Shown here: positions 18,644-26,493 of the stretch, one piece after another
Layout of the letters: the number at the start of each line of letters is the position of its first letter
Numbering within the stretch: position 1 is the stretch's first letter
Assembly (NCBI RefSeq): GCF_026191115.1
Contig: NZ_JAPHOT010000001.1
Location: 2,961,001-3,025,000, forward strand
Length of the DNA: 64,000 nt
Reading direction: 5' to 3'
From: Legionella sp. PATHC035
GTDB taxonomy: Bacteria > Pseudomonadota > Gammaproteobacteria > Legionellales > Legionellaceae
Notes under the pieces: model-generated
What the model was told of the DNA's origin: nothing
Databases searched by the model: none
The model's input: only the letters and a program-made list of their open reading frames with translations
Translations under genes and position numbers: made by a program

Positions 18644-19546
18644 ATGCGCTATCTGTACCCTGAACCCATAAAACCGGGAGATACCATTGGGCTGGTTACG
18701 CCATCAAGTCCTATGCTTCCTGAATTGTTCGAAGTGGGTATTTCCTATCTAGAGCAAAACGGTTTTCAGGTGAAATTAGGACAACATGTGCATGCTGTCG
18801 ATCGGTTTTTAGCTGGTGAGGATGAGTATCGGGCTAAAGACATTATGGATTTTTTTATGGATGATGAAGTCAAAATGATTATGGCTATGGGGGGAGGTTA
18901 TGGATCACAACGAATACTCCCTCTTCTTGATTATGAACTCATCCAATCTCGACCTAAGCATTTAAGTGGATTTAGTGATACTACCGCCTTGCAAGCTGCT
19001 TTATACAAGAAAACGGGATTGGTTTCTTGTTCTGGCTTTGTATTTGGTGATTTGGCAGCAGGTAAACTTGACTCTTTAATTGAGCAGACTCTTTGGGCAT
19101 GCCTAAAAAATGAGGCCTTTCAAATCAAAAAAGGACAAACCATGCAGCCTGGAGTGGTTAAAGGGCGGTTGGTGGGTGGAAATTTAGAAGCTTGGACTTC
19201 ATTGATGGGGACACCTTTTCAACCGGAGGTTAAGCACTGTATTTTACTGCTGGAGGATGTGGGTGCGGAACCTTATCAAGTAGACAGTCGCCTCTCACAA
19301 TTGGATTTAGCTGGGGTCTTTACACAGGTTGCAGGGGTTATTTTTGGTCAATTTGCGCGTTGTACAGCAAAATATTTTCCCAAACGTGATGGAACGGTAG
19401 ATGACGTGATTGAGGAGTGGGCGTTGCGACTCAAAGTTCCTTGTATTAAAAATTTTCCTTATGGACATTTTCCCAGACGCTGTGTATTACCTCTTGGTAA
19501 AGAAGTTCTTTTGAATGCAGACCAATGCACTCTCTCCATATTATAA
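18644..19546 (+). CDS. ldcA: LD-carboxypeptidase (peptidase S66)
   Basis: The start at 18644 (300 residues) has GGAG 7 nt upstream; earlier ATGs at 18569 and 18638 lack this. The family layout is complete: KPGDTIGLVTPSSP near the N-terminus, MAMGGGYGSQRILPLLDYE, the nucleophile elbow GFSDTT (Ser111), LLLEDVGAEPYQVDS (Glu204) and NFPYGHFPRR (His275). Those three residues form the Ser-Glu-His triad known for S66 enzymes. The reaction removes the terminal D-Ala from murein tetrapeptides during cell-wall recycling; the related MccF enzymes cleave microcin C instead. No signal peptide is present, which fits cytoplasmic recycling. The ORF end lies 70 nt before the next gene's start. Confidence 0.92.
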   Translation: MRYLYPEPIKPGDTIGLVTPSSPMLPELFEVGISYLEQNGFQVKLGQHVHAVDRFLAGEDEYRAKDIMDFFMDDEVKMIMAMGGGYGSQRILPLLDYELIQSRPKHLSGFSDTTALQAALYKKTGLVSCSGFVFGDLAAGKLDSLIEQTLWACLKNEAFQIKKGQTMQPGVVKGRLVGGNLEAWTSLMGTPFQPEVKHCILLLEDVGAEPYQVDSRLSQLDLAGVFTQVAGVIFGQFARCTAKYFPKRDGTVDDVIEEWALRLKVPCIKNFPYGHFPRRCVLPLGKEVLLNADQCTLSIL

Positions 19547-19576
19547 AAAAGGCTTATCAAAGCGAGTGTTTTCTTG

Positions 19577-19582
19577 TACAAT
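19577..19582 (+). promoter_or_regulatory. -10-like TACAAT before the histidine-phosphatase gene
   Basis: TACAAT ends 34 nt before the ATG at 19617, a spacing similar to the TATACT elements before the other effector-like genes. A weak TTATCA about 18 nt upstream could be a -35 element. Confidence 0.35.
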
Positions 19583-19616
19583 AAGTGTCAATATTGTTTA
19601 TTTTGTGGGATGTTGC

Positions 19617-20864
19617 ATGTCGTTTGCTGATACTGTAAAAAGCATTCAAGCCGAATTCTTTCCGCCTGAATCGAATCAACACATACACCCAGAAGCATTC
19701 TTTCTATCTCTGGAAACGCTTTATTTAAAGGAAATTAAGAAGCTCATCATACAATTAAATGGCGCGCAGGGCGCAAAATCAAGTCAAATATTAGCCCAAA
19801 TTCACGAGACAGACAGACTGTATCTTGATGCCCGCGGAATGGAAATTACGGCTCAAGTCTTATTCAGCCGTCATGGGGAATGCGGCATGTTGGGACAAAA
19901 GAAACTGGGCCTAAGTCCTAATGCAGCGATTTCAGAAGAGGCTGAAAAAAACATGGCCATAACGAATCAACTCAGTGGCGCTTTATTGTGCTACTCCTCG
20001 CAAGAGCACCCTCCCTTGATTGCTGTCTCGCCAATGAATCGAGCCATGCAAACTGCTAGCTTAGTAATTCCCCAAGAAATTAATAATGCAGACATAAAGG
20101 TTTTGCCTTTTTTGACAGAAAACAGTGTTTCACCTTCGGGTTTTGATGTGCGTTCGATAGCTGATATGCAGGAGTTATATGATCAGCTTTCTTTTTGGAC
20201 CTCTCCGTTTAAAAAACTTCTTTTAAAACTGTCCATCTGGACACATAGTGATGAGGATTTCAGCCCGCTTTATGAGAAAAGAAAGAGTGCTGCAGAAAAA
20301 ATAGAGCAGCATGGCAAAAATAAAATTCTTTCTGATGGCGATAAACCGGATGTTTGTCAAAACCTAAAATACCATGGTGACAAAATACTCGAAACTAAAA
20401 CGTTGATTAATACGGTTACTCAACGAGATTGTTGGTTGTTTGGGCATGGAAGAAATTTCAGAGCTTTTTTTCAAGATGTTTTTGGTATGGATACTGATTT
20501 TGACTATGGAGAAACACGTCGAGTTTATAAGACAAAAATCAACGACAAGATTTCATTGTATAACCCTCCCTATGCTTTGGTCATTAATCAAAAAACGGGG
20601 AAAATTGAAGGGAAATATACGGGGGGGGCGACTATGCCCCTGCAAAAAAAATCAGTCGACCCTGATTATGCCTCCTCATCTGAAGGAAAAACTATTCCCA
20701 ATGCTCCCAAGGCGATGGCTCAACTTGGGAGCCCTGTGATAGCCGAGAGCGGGACCTTGGAAAAACAAGCGCCGAAGAATTCAGCAGGTGTAGAAGAAAG
20801 AGCAGACCCAGAAAATGAAATTCAAGTTTATGAACGAAGTCCTCTGATAAATACAAGCAATTAA
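19617..20864 (+). CDS. Histidine-phosphatase-fold effector candidate
   Basis: ATG 19617 (415 residues) follows GTGGGA by 6 nt and TACAAT by 34 nt; an upstream start at 19515 would overlap ldcA. The first 70 residues are helical. The phosphoglycerate-mutase-like core follows: LFSRHGECG (R85, H86, the phosphohistidine motif), AVSPMNRAMQTASLV (the conserved S-x-x-x-R-x-x-x-T-A helix) and LFGHGRNFRAFF (second His, H277). This is the histidine-acid-phosphatase/PGAM superfamily. The last ~60 residues are disordered, rich in Glu and Pro, with KTIPNAPKAM and EERADPENEIQ, and end YERSPLINTSN, as in Dot/Icm substrates. There is no signal peptide. Inferred: a translocated phosphatase; its substrate cannot be deduced. 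Confidence 0.75.
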   Translation: MSFADTVKSIQAEFFPPESNQHIHPEAFFLSLETLYLKEIKKLIIQLNGAQGAKSSQILAQIHETDRLYLDARGMEITAQVLFSRHGECGMLGQKKLGLSPNAAISEEAEKNMAITNQLSGALLCYSSQEHPPLIAVSPMNRAMQTASLVIPQEINNADIKVLPFLTENSVSPSGFDVRSIADMQELYDQLSFWTSPFKKLLLKLSIWTHSDEDFSPLYEKRKSAAEKIEQHGKNKILSDGDKPDVCQNLKYHGDKILETKTLINTVTQRDCWLFGHGRNFRAFFQDVFGMDTDFDYGETRRVYKTKINDKISLYNPPYALVINQKTGKIEGKYTGGATMPLQKKSVDPDYASSSEGKTIPNAPKAMAQLGSPVIAESGTLEKQAPKNSAGVEERADPENEIQVYERSPLINTSN

Positions 20865-21016
20865 TTTTTATTCTCCATGGCAAGAGATACCTCATTTGCT
20901 AGTGAGTATTAGCGAGTTAAAAAGGATGTCACGTTTCGATTCGATTTACGTTTTAATGCAAGGAATGCTAAAGTGTCTCAATCGCTTCTAATTTGATAAA
21001 CGCAAATTTGAATACC

Positions 21017-21679
21017 ATGTTTGATGCAATTATTTTTGATTTTGATGGGGTTATTTTAGACAGTGAGCCTATTCATTATGAGGCATATAGTCATGTACTT
21101 AAGCCATTTGGAATAACCATCAGTTATCCCGAGTATATGGAACATTACCTGGGTTTATCCGACAAAGATATGTTTCCTAAGTTACTTCACAATAAGGGAC
21201 TCAATTTTTCCAAGGCAGAAGTTCAACGCTTGATTCAGCAAAAAACACAAGCTTATACGAACCTTATTAATACGTGTGACCCATTACCACTGATTGTAGA
21301 CTTTGACCAGTTCCTCTTTAAAATTGCCCCTAAGGTAAAAAAAATTGCTATTTGTAGTGGTTCCAGTCGCGGTGAGATAACCACAGTACTTTCTAAAGTA
21401 AGACAAGGAAAATTGCATGCATATTTTGATACGATTGTTACTGCTGAGGATGTGCAGGCCGGAAAACCTTCACCGGAAGGATATTTATTAACGGCTCAAC
21501 GTTTAGATGTTGTTCCTGGGCGTTGCTTGGTTATCGAAGACACACCCTATGGAGTAAAAGCGGCCAAAGCTGCAGGGATGCAGGTCATTGGTTTAATGAC
21601 CAGCTACGATCGCCATCAATTTTTAGCTGCAGATCACGTCATTACTGGATACAGGAAATTATTGGCGAGAGTTTGGTAA
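21017..21679 (+). CDS. HAD-superfamily hydrolase, beta-phosphoglucomutase type
   Basis: I place the start at ATG 21017 (220 residues); the frame extends to a TTG at 20993 that adds only unconserved residues. HAD motif I is FDAIIFDFDGVILDSEP (two Asp nucleophile/acid), motif II AICSGSSRGE, and motif III/IV GKPSPEGYLLTAQRL ... CLVIEDTPYGVKAAKAAGM. The cap between motifs I and II is the small helical C1 type of phosphoglucomutase, phosphoglycolate phosphatase and related sugar phosphatases. The protein is predicted to be cytoplasmic with Mg2+ as cofactor. The exact substrate cannot be read from the motifs. Confidence 0.9.
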   Translation: MFDAIIFDFDGVILDSEPIHYEAYSHVLKPFGITISYPEYMEHYLGLSDKDMFPKLLHNKGLNFSKAEVQRLIQQKTQAYTNLINTCDPLPLIVDFDQFLFKIAPKVKKIAICSGSSRGEITTVLSKVRQGKLHAYFDTIVTAEDVQAGKPSPEGYLLTAQRLDVVPGRCLVIEDTPYGVKAAKAAGMQVIGLMTSYDRHQFLAADHVITGYRKLLARVW

Positions 21680-21729
21680 TGGGGCAAAAATACCGTTGCA
21701 AACACCCAGGCTACAATCCAGGAATCGCT

Positions 21730-22251
21730 TTATTGATTCGCTAGCCAGTCTTCATGAGTTAAGGCAAAACGAAAATGATCACACCATATACCATTTATTT
21801 TCAAATATCTTGGTGAAAATCCTTCTTTGAGAAACCCATTTCGGGTGACTAAATGTATGGATGAAGTATTAGTGGGTTGGATGTTTGCTTCGAGCCGGTG
21901 TAACTTTAAGTTTAAAAAAATTTCTTTTAAAACCAATTTTAATGCTTGGCTCATTAAGCCTTGGCCCGCATGGGTTACCGATGCAAAATAACCCAAATAG
22001 GCGCTTTGAAAGACGCTTCGCACAATCTCACTGATGTTAAACACGCCAATTATGTCTTCGTTTTGATTTAATGCCAAATAACACCGACGATCTTCTTGCA
22101 AGGATTTTTGTAAATAACTTTGAAATTCTTCATGGGTTTGTGGTGCGCTGACAAAAGGGTAGTGAAAATCACGGCTTTTTTGCATGGTCAGGAGAAAATG
22201 ACCCTCATCGAGCTGATTCAATTGACGCAGATGTATTGTATTTAGCTGCAT
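21730..22251 (-). CDS. RimJ/RimL-type GNAT acetyltransferase
   Basis: The frame runs up to 22449, but I use ATG 22251 (173 residues, QLNTIHLRQL...), because the longer form would overlap the divergent neighbour and adds an unconserved extension. Visible motifs are SRDFHYPFVSAP, CYLALNQNEDIIGVFNIS, YLGYFASVTHAGQGLMSQAL (acetyl-CoA motif A, with Q-G-L-M in place of the usual Q/R-G-x-G/A) and EANIQPTNTSSIHLVTRNGF (the N-x-x-S helix characteristic of RimJ/RimL/SpeG). Members acetylate ribosomal protein N-termini or small amines; this one's substrate is unknown. Confidence 0.85.
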   Translation of the reverse strand: MQLNTIHLRQLNQLDEGHFLLTMQKSRDFHYPFVSAPQTHEEFQSYLQKSLQEDRRCYLALNQNEDIIGVFNISEIVRSVFQSAYLGYFASVTHAGQGLMSQALKLVLKEIFLNLKLHRLEANIQPTNTSSIHLVTRNGFLKEGFSPRYLKINGIWCDHFRFALTHEDWLANQ

Positions 22252-22420
22252 GCATAAACATGAATGTTTGGCGAAAGGTAATATTATCATAATTATTAAA
22301 AAGAGTTTATGGGGTTTAAGTAGATGAACAAATGGTGGTTTGCAATCAGGGATGGTCTCAATTTGAAACGCCCCATCATTTGAGATAGAATCGCGCAAAA
22401 AAATAACAGGGACTGTAACC

Positions 22421-23314
22421 ATGCCGCTCATTGTTAATTTATCTTCCATACATGCCTTAAAACCAATAAATACCTGTGTTCGGTCCTTTGAAGAGCTTTG
22501 CGATCATTATTCGACCGGTTGTTTCAGTTCGTGTTCCAGTTTTTTTCAATCATGGACAAACTATGCTTGGCTTATGTATCAATTGGGTAGGAATGATTCT
22601 AAATTAATTCAGCCTTATCGGTTAGGGATGCTCAGCACCGAACAATTTCTCGAGCGGTTACTGCACATTTTTTCTTTTCTTAAAGATGCAACTCCTGAGT
22701 TGGGTGAACTGGAGCAACTGAGGAGTAAGCAGTTGTATTCTAAAACTTTTGCAATGATGCTCCTGGAAAATGCTTGGAATTCGCAAATTAGTTGGGATGA
22801 AACAAAAACGGATTATCTTCCTGCATTAATTCGTGAAGCAGAACGAAGTGATTTACAAGTACAGGGAGCCTCCCATTCATCGGCGTCTCAGCCTAAAAGG
22901 GACCCTATTTATTTCATAGCCAATACCAATGAATTGCATGTGTTACAGATTCTTAATTTGCTGCGCAAAGAATACCCATACCTCAATTTTTATCGGAATG
23001 TTGATGTAAGTGTCAAAGAAGATAAAACTCCAGTTGAAATTGCACCAGGCATTTTTCTTTGTTTGTCCTATCGTTACCAGCTGTTTAAAACACAGGATGA
23101 AACGCAAGCGATGAATCCTGGTTCAACCATGTCATTACTGAATTATTTGGTGACGAGACAACTTAAAGATAGTCCAGCTTCTGAGATTCGTGTGATTAGC
23201 CAATATCAATCCGATTTGGTTGAGGCACTGCGCGTGGGTATTGATGCGGATCATATGTATCAGGCAGATGATTATTTTTCAGTACACACTTTAAATTTGA
23301 AAAAAACGAATTAA
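22421..23314 (+). CDS. HAD-like protein lacking the catalytic motif I
   Basis: The protein has 297 residues. It keeps features of small HAD phosphatases: a cap-helix segment RLGMLSTEQFLERLLHIFSF, LENAWNSQI, and motif II as PIYFIANTNELHVLQILNLL, very like the 'SNTN-x-x-H' of YihX-type enzymes. The N-terminus (PLIVNLSSIHALKPI) occupies the place of strand 1 but has NLS where the D-x-D nucleophile should be, so catalysis is unlikely. The C-terminal half has no obvious motif IV. This HAD reading is my inference. The gene ends 4 nt before the peptide deformylase start, so the two are almost certainly co-transcribed. There is no signal peptide. Confidence 0.6.
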   Translation: MPLIVNLSSIHALKPINTCVRSFEELCDHYSTGCFSSCSSFFQSWTNYAWLMYQLGRNDSKLIQPYRLGMLSTEQFLERLLHIFSFLKDATPELGELEQLRSKQLYSKTFAMMLLENAWNSQISWDETKTDYLPALIREAERSDLQVQGASHSSASQPKRDPIYFIANTNELHVLQILNLLRKEYPYLNFYRNVDVSVKEDKTPVEIAPGIFLCLSYRYQLFKTQDETQAMNPGSTMSLLNYLVTRQLKDSPASEIRVISQYQSDLVEALRVGIDADHMYQADDYFSVHTLNLKKTN

Positions 23315-23318
23315 GTCG

Positions 23319-23984
23319 ATGCGTACCTTAGGTTTAGCTATCGTATTATTCTTTTTCCTAATGGGGAGTTCAACGAGTATGGCGATGGATATAGTTACTG
23401 TAGAGCAGCCTGAATATCGTCAGGTTCTAAAAGATAAAGCTCAGGAAGTTGCCTTTCCTTTAAGTCAAGCAGATAAGGATTTAATTGGTGCCATGAAACG
23501 TAAATTACATGGTTTGGGGGGCGTGGGGCTGGCTGCACCTCAGGTTAATGTTTCGCGAAGAATTATTGCGATTTATATTCCTGAAGAGGCGACGTTACTT
23601 CGGGATAATGTGAAACAATTCTATTCGATGCATATTATGATTAATCCCAGTTACGAACCGGTGGCAGGCTCTGGAATGAATTACGATTTTGAAGGGTGTT
23701 ACTCGGTTTCCAGCAAATCAGGAAAGGTCCCTCGTTATGAGCAAATCACCGTCAGCTACTATGATGAATCAGGCCAGTTTCATCAACAAATTGAAGAAGG
23801 ATTTTATGCGCGGGTTTTACAGCACGAAATTGATCACTTAAATGGCTTTTTAATTCTTGATAGGCTAACTCCAGATTGCATCCAAGGAACTCTCGAAGAA
23901 ATGATGGCTTTGCGACGAGCATCTTTGCCTCCAGAAAAAAGAATTATTTTTGATCAGGTCATGGCGAGAAAAGCAAAAAAATAG
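23319..23984 (+). CDS. def: Peptide deformylase with N-terminal signal peptide
   Basis: The protein has 221 residues. All three deformylase motifs are intact: GVGLAAPQ (residues 68-75), EGCYS (metal-ligand Cys127) and QHEIDH (H169, E170, H173). EGCYS replaces the commoner EGCLS. Unlike the housekeeping enzyme, the frame begins with a hydrophobic leader (GLAIVLFFFLMGSS, possible cleavage after SMA), so the mature enzyme may be exported. An internal ATG at 23379 preceded by GGGGAG could give a cytoplasmic form and must be considered. Deformylases remove the formyl group from N-terminal Met; periplasmic versions would act on exported peptides. It forms a tight pair with the HAD-like gene 4 nt upstream. 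Confidence 0.88.
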   Translation: MRTLGLAIVLFFFLMGSSTSMAMDIVTVEQPEYRQVLKDKAQEVAFPLSQADKDLIGAMKRKLHGLGGVGLAAPQVNVSRRIIAIYIPEEATLLRDNVKQFYSMHIMINPSYEPVAGSGMNYDFEGCYSVSSKSGKVPRYEQITVSYYDESGQFHQQIEEGFYARVLQHEIDHLNGFLILDRLTPDCIQGTLEEMMALRRASLPPEKRIIFDQVMARKAKK

Positions 23985-24023
23985 CCGGGCAGTGCGTGCA
24001 AGAATGTCGCGAAGGTTGATTTT

Positions 24024-25877
24024 TTAAATCATTTTTCCGCGAGAATACTCAGATTTACTCTTGATGAGTTCAGGTAAATTTTGGACAGATAACTGCGCTT
24101 TTGCTTGTTGGTAACCTGCGTCGATAATTTCTTTAAATTTTTTAAAGTCCAAAATTCCGTAATTGTCTACTTTTAAAGTAATACCATAATCTGCCATAGC
24201 CATCATTTTCGCAGTATTTTGATGGGAGCTTATGGTTAAAAGCCGCAGTACTAACTCACCTAAATTAATGGGCAATATGGACTCTTTTCCCAAAAATTTA
24301 TTGTAAAGCAATTTCCAACCAGAAAGTGAGTAAGGCAATGGGGACAGTTTGAACGATGTGGCATTATTAACGTTAGAGGCAATGATTTTGCTGCTATGTG
24401 AATACTGTCGCATGACATCAGTGGGTATATTATTGAGTACACCTCCATCAATAAGTAGCTTATCGTTGAAAGATACCGGAGGGTAAATAAAAGGGAGAGA
24501 AATACTTGATCGAATTGATTCCCATAGTAGACCCCTATCATGGACATACAAATTTTTGCTGACCAAATCTGTTGATACACAAAAATAGTTAAGCCATAAA
24601 TCTTCAATTTTACTGTGTTCACCATAGAGTTCGATCAGACTGTCTGTGGCTCTTCTTCCAGTAGCAATTGAAATATAGGGGAAGGTAAAATCAATCTTAG
24701 TGCCTTTAATCAAATAATCTTCGACCAATTTCAACAGCTCAGCCGAAGAATACCCCATAGCAAAAACGGCACCGAGCATTGCGCCCATACTGGTTCCAGC
24801 GATATAGTCTACGGGTATCCCTCTTTCTTCTAGCAAGCGATAAACGCCGATATGAGCAAGACCTCGAGCACCACCACCGCTGAGTACCAGAGAAATAGTA
24901 TTGTCAGTAAAGATACGCATCATCCGAGCAATACCGGCCTCTGTATTGCTTCGAACATGGAAGTGAGTATTTACCGCTCTTTTTTCGAGCCAAGCTTGAG
25001 TATTATGAGGTGGAGTTGCAGCGTGATGCATCAGCACTAATACGCTACGTTTAATAAAATTATGTTGGGAATGTAATACATAGTGTTCTACTTCAGATAA
25101 ATCAGAATTATGTTCTTCTGCGAGCGCTAAGTACGCGATTGAATCGGCTTGGCGTACGCAAAATTTAGTCCAGTTTGTTATTGTTTCATCAGCGAGGTAA
25201 AAAATAAAAGAGTATTCTTTTTCGAGTTGATCAATCCATAAAATTCCTTGATCACTCATGGTTCCATTCTCATCGAGAAAGTTTTTTTTATTTTTTAAAT
25301 AACTACTGGTTAACAAGAGAATTTTTTCTCCATAAGAAAAACGGAAAATCATTTCTTGCAACTGAAATTCGAGGTCATAAATGGGTTTTATAGGAATCAG
25401 GGCGATTGATTTGTTACGAGAGTCTGGAGGCTGAATTCCTTGCAGTGAGTCAGTCAATCGTTTAATCGTGAATTGAGTTATTTTGTTCAAAAGTTCCGGA
25501 TGAGATTTGCATAATTTCAAAAAATTGTTCTTGGATAACTTTAAGATAATGCTATCACGTAATGTGTACACATTGGCTGAGCGTGGTAAGTCAGACAACA
25601 GTGCCATTTCTCCAATGATTGACCCTTCATGTAATTCGCCTTGATAAGTCACATTTCCCTCTGTATCCGTGACTTGATAATAAAGGCGACCCTTAATCAG
25701 AATGTAAAGATCATTCATATTCTCCCCTTTTCTAATCAAGAGGGAATCGCCAGTTTGTGATTCTATTTCAAGAACACGAGATAGTTTTAAAAGACAAGCC
25801 TGACTCATCAAACTGAAGGGTTCATGTTGTTTGATGAATTCATAAATTTCTTCTGAGGTAAATAAGGGTGCATTCAT
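24024..25877 (-). CDS. Patatin-like phospholipase with N-terminal cNMP-binding domain
   Basis: The protein has 617 residues in an NTE-like arrangement. Residues ~20-140 form a cyclic-nucleotide-binding domain (GDSLLIRKGENMNDLYILIKG, GSIIGEMALLSDLPRSANV). A linker domain follows to ~325, then the patatin domain: GGGARGLAHIGV (oxyanion hole), GTSMG (Ser363) and IDGGV (Asp477), the Ser-Asp dyad. The enzyme is predicted to hydrolyse phospholipids or lysophospholipids at the membrane surface, possibly gated by nucleotide binding. The PRSANV phosphate-binding cassette keeps the Arg, so ligand binding is plausible. There is no signal peptide or strong membrane segment. It ends 36 nt from convergent peptide deformylase and is monocistronic. 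Confidence 0.9.
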   Translation of the reverse strand: MNAPLFTSEEIYEFIKQHEPFSLMSQACLLKLSRVLEIESQTGDSLLIRKGENMNDLYILIKGRLYYQVTDTEGNVTYQGELHEGSIIGEMALLSDLPRSANVYTLRDSIILKLSKNNFLKLCKSHPELLNKITQFTIKRLTDSLQGIQPPDSRNKSIALIPIKPIYDLEFQLQEMIFRFSYGEKILLLTSSYLKNKKNFLDENGTMSDQGILWIDQLEKEYSFIFYLADETITNWTKFCVRQADSIAYLALAEEHNSDLSEVEHYVLHSQHNFIKRSVLVLMHHAATPPHNTQAWLEKRAVNTHFHVRSNTEAGIARMMRIFTDNTISLVLSGGGARGLAHIGVYRLLEERGIPVDYIAGTSMGAMLGAVFAMGYSSAELLKLVEDYLIKGTKIDFTFPYISIATGRRATDSLIELYGEHSKIEDLWLNYFCVSTDLVSKNLYVHDRGLLWESIRSSISLPFIYPPVSFNDKLLIDGGVLNNIPTDVMRQYSHSSKIIASNVNNATSFKLSPLPYSLSGWKLLYNKFLGKESILPINLGELVLRLLTISSHQNTAKMMAMADYGITLKVDNYGILDFKKFKEIIDAGYQQAKAQLSVQNLPELIKSKSEYSRGKMI

Positions 25878-26076
25878 AATCTATCGTTAAAGCAGTACAT
25901 ATTTATTCTGATTATAGACAATTGTAGCGATTACGAGGGGATTATCTTTAAAAGGCCCAGATTTCAGCATGTTGTCCGACGCAAATTCCCTGTTCTGATG
26001 TGGAGAACCTTCTCGAAATTGATAATACGGCATGGGAGGCTTTGAGCATGGAAAACCATTAATTTTCAAAGGTAAC

Positions 26077-26106
26077 TTGACAAAATTAAATATTACTTTC
26101 TAAAAT
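26077..26106 (+). promoter_or_regulatory. Sigma-70-like promoter of the bufferin operon
   Basis: TTGACA (26077-26082) and TAAAAT (26101-26106) are separated by 18 nt, the best promoter match I saw in the window. The predicted leader is about 55-60 nt. AAAAGGA at 26154-26160 precedes the ATG by 9 nt. I did not recognise an operator. Confidence 0.6.
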
Positions 26107-26169
26107 GCAAGTGGCTAAATTTTATTTTGCCTATAGCTTATTTAACTAACTCTAAAAGGAATTAAGTAA

Positions 26170-26421
26170 ATGAACAAATTACAATTAACAGGCGTTGCTC
26201 TTGCAATTGGTGCAGCTTCAATGTTTGCTATTGCTCCAGCTTTTGCTGCTGATGCAGCTTCTGGTATGGTTAAATGCCAAGGTGGTAACGCTTGTAAAGG
26301 TCAAGGCGCTTGCAAAACTGCAAACAACGCTTGTAAAGGCCAAAATGCTTGCAAAGGCAAAGGCATGAGCGAAATGTCTAAAGAAGATTGCCAAAAAGCT
26401 GGTGGTACTGTTGTTGAGTAA
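26170..26421 (+). CDS. bufA2: BufA2-type bufferin metallophore precursor
   Basis: This is an 83-residue secreted precursor. Residues 1-26 are a Sec signal peptide (LAIGAASMFAIAPAFA, cut before ADA). The mature part has six Cys, at 36, 42, 48, 55, 61 and 74, mostly within repeated A/G-C-K-G/T units (NACKGQGACK, NACKGQNACKGKG), and ends SKEDCQKAGGT. Known of the family: bufferins are ribosomally made peptides whose Cys residues are modified by a BufB multinuclear iron oxidase, then exported to the periplasm to bind copper and other metals. The two genes immediately downstream are that maturase and its partner. A strong promoter and a hairpin after the stop suggest high expression relative to the enzymes. 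The BufA2 rather than BufA1 assignment rests on the CKG repeats. Confidence 0.85.
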   Translation: MNKLQLTGVALAIGAASMFAIAPAFAADAASGMVKCQGGNACKGQGACKTANNACKGQNACKGKGMSEMSKEDCQKAGGTVVE

Positions 26422-26444
26422 TTCACACTAAGCATTGCCTTACT

Positions 26445-26467
26445 CCAGGCATGTATTGCGTGCCTGG
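26445..26467 (+). terminator. Hairpin between bufA2 and bufB
   Basis: CCAGGCA and TGCCTGG form a perfect 7-bp stem around a 9-nt loop, followed by TTTCAAATTT. The U tract is imperfect, so it is better read as a leaky terminator or mRNA-stabilising 3' structure that lowers bufBC relative to bufA2. Confidence 0.6.
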
Positions 26468-26493
26468 TTTCAAATTTCCCTCGGATTTCATCT

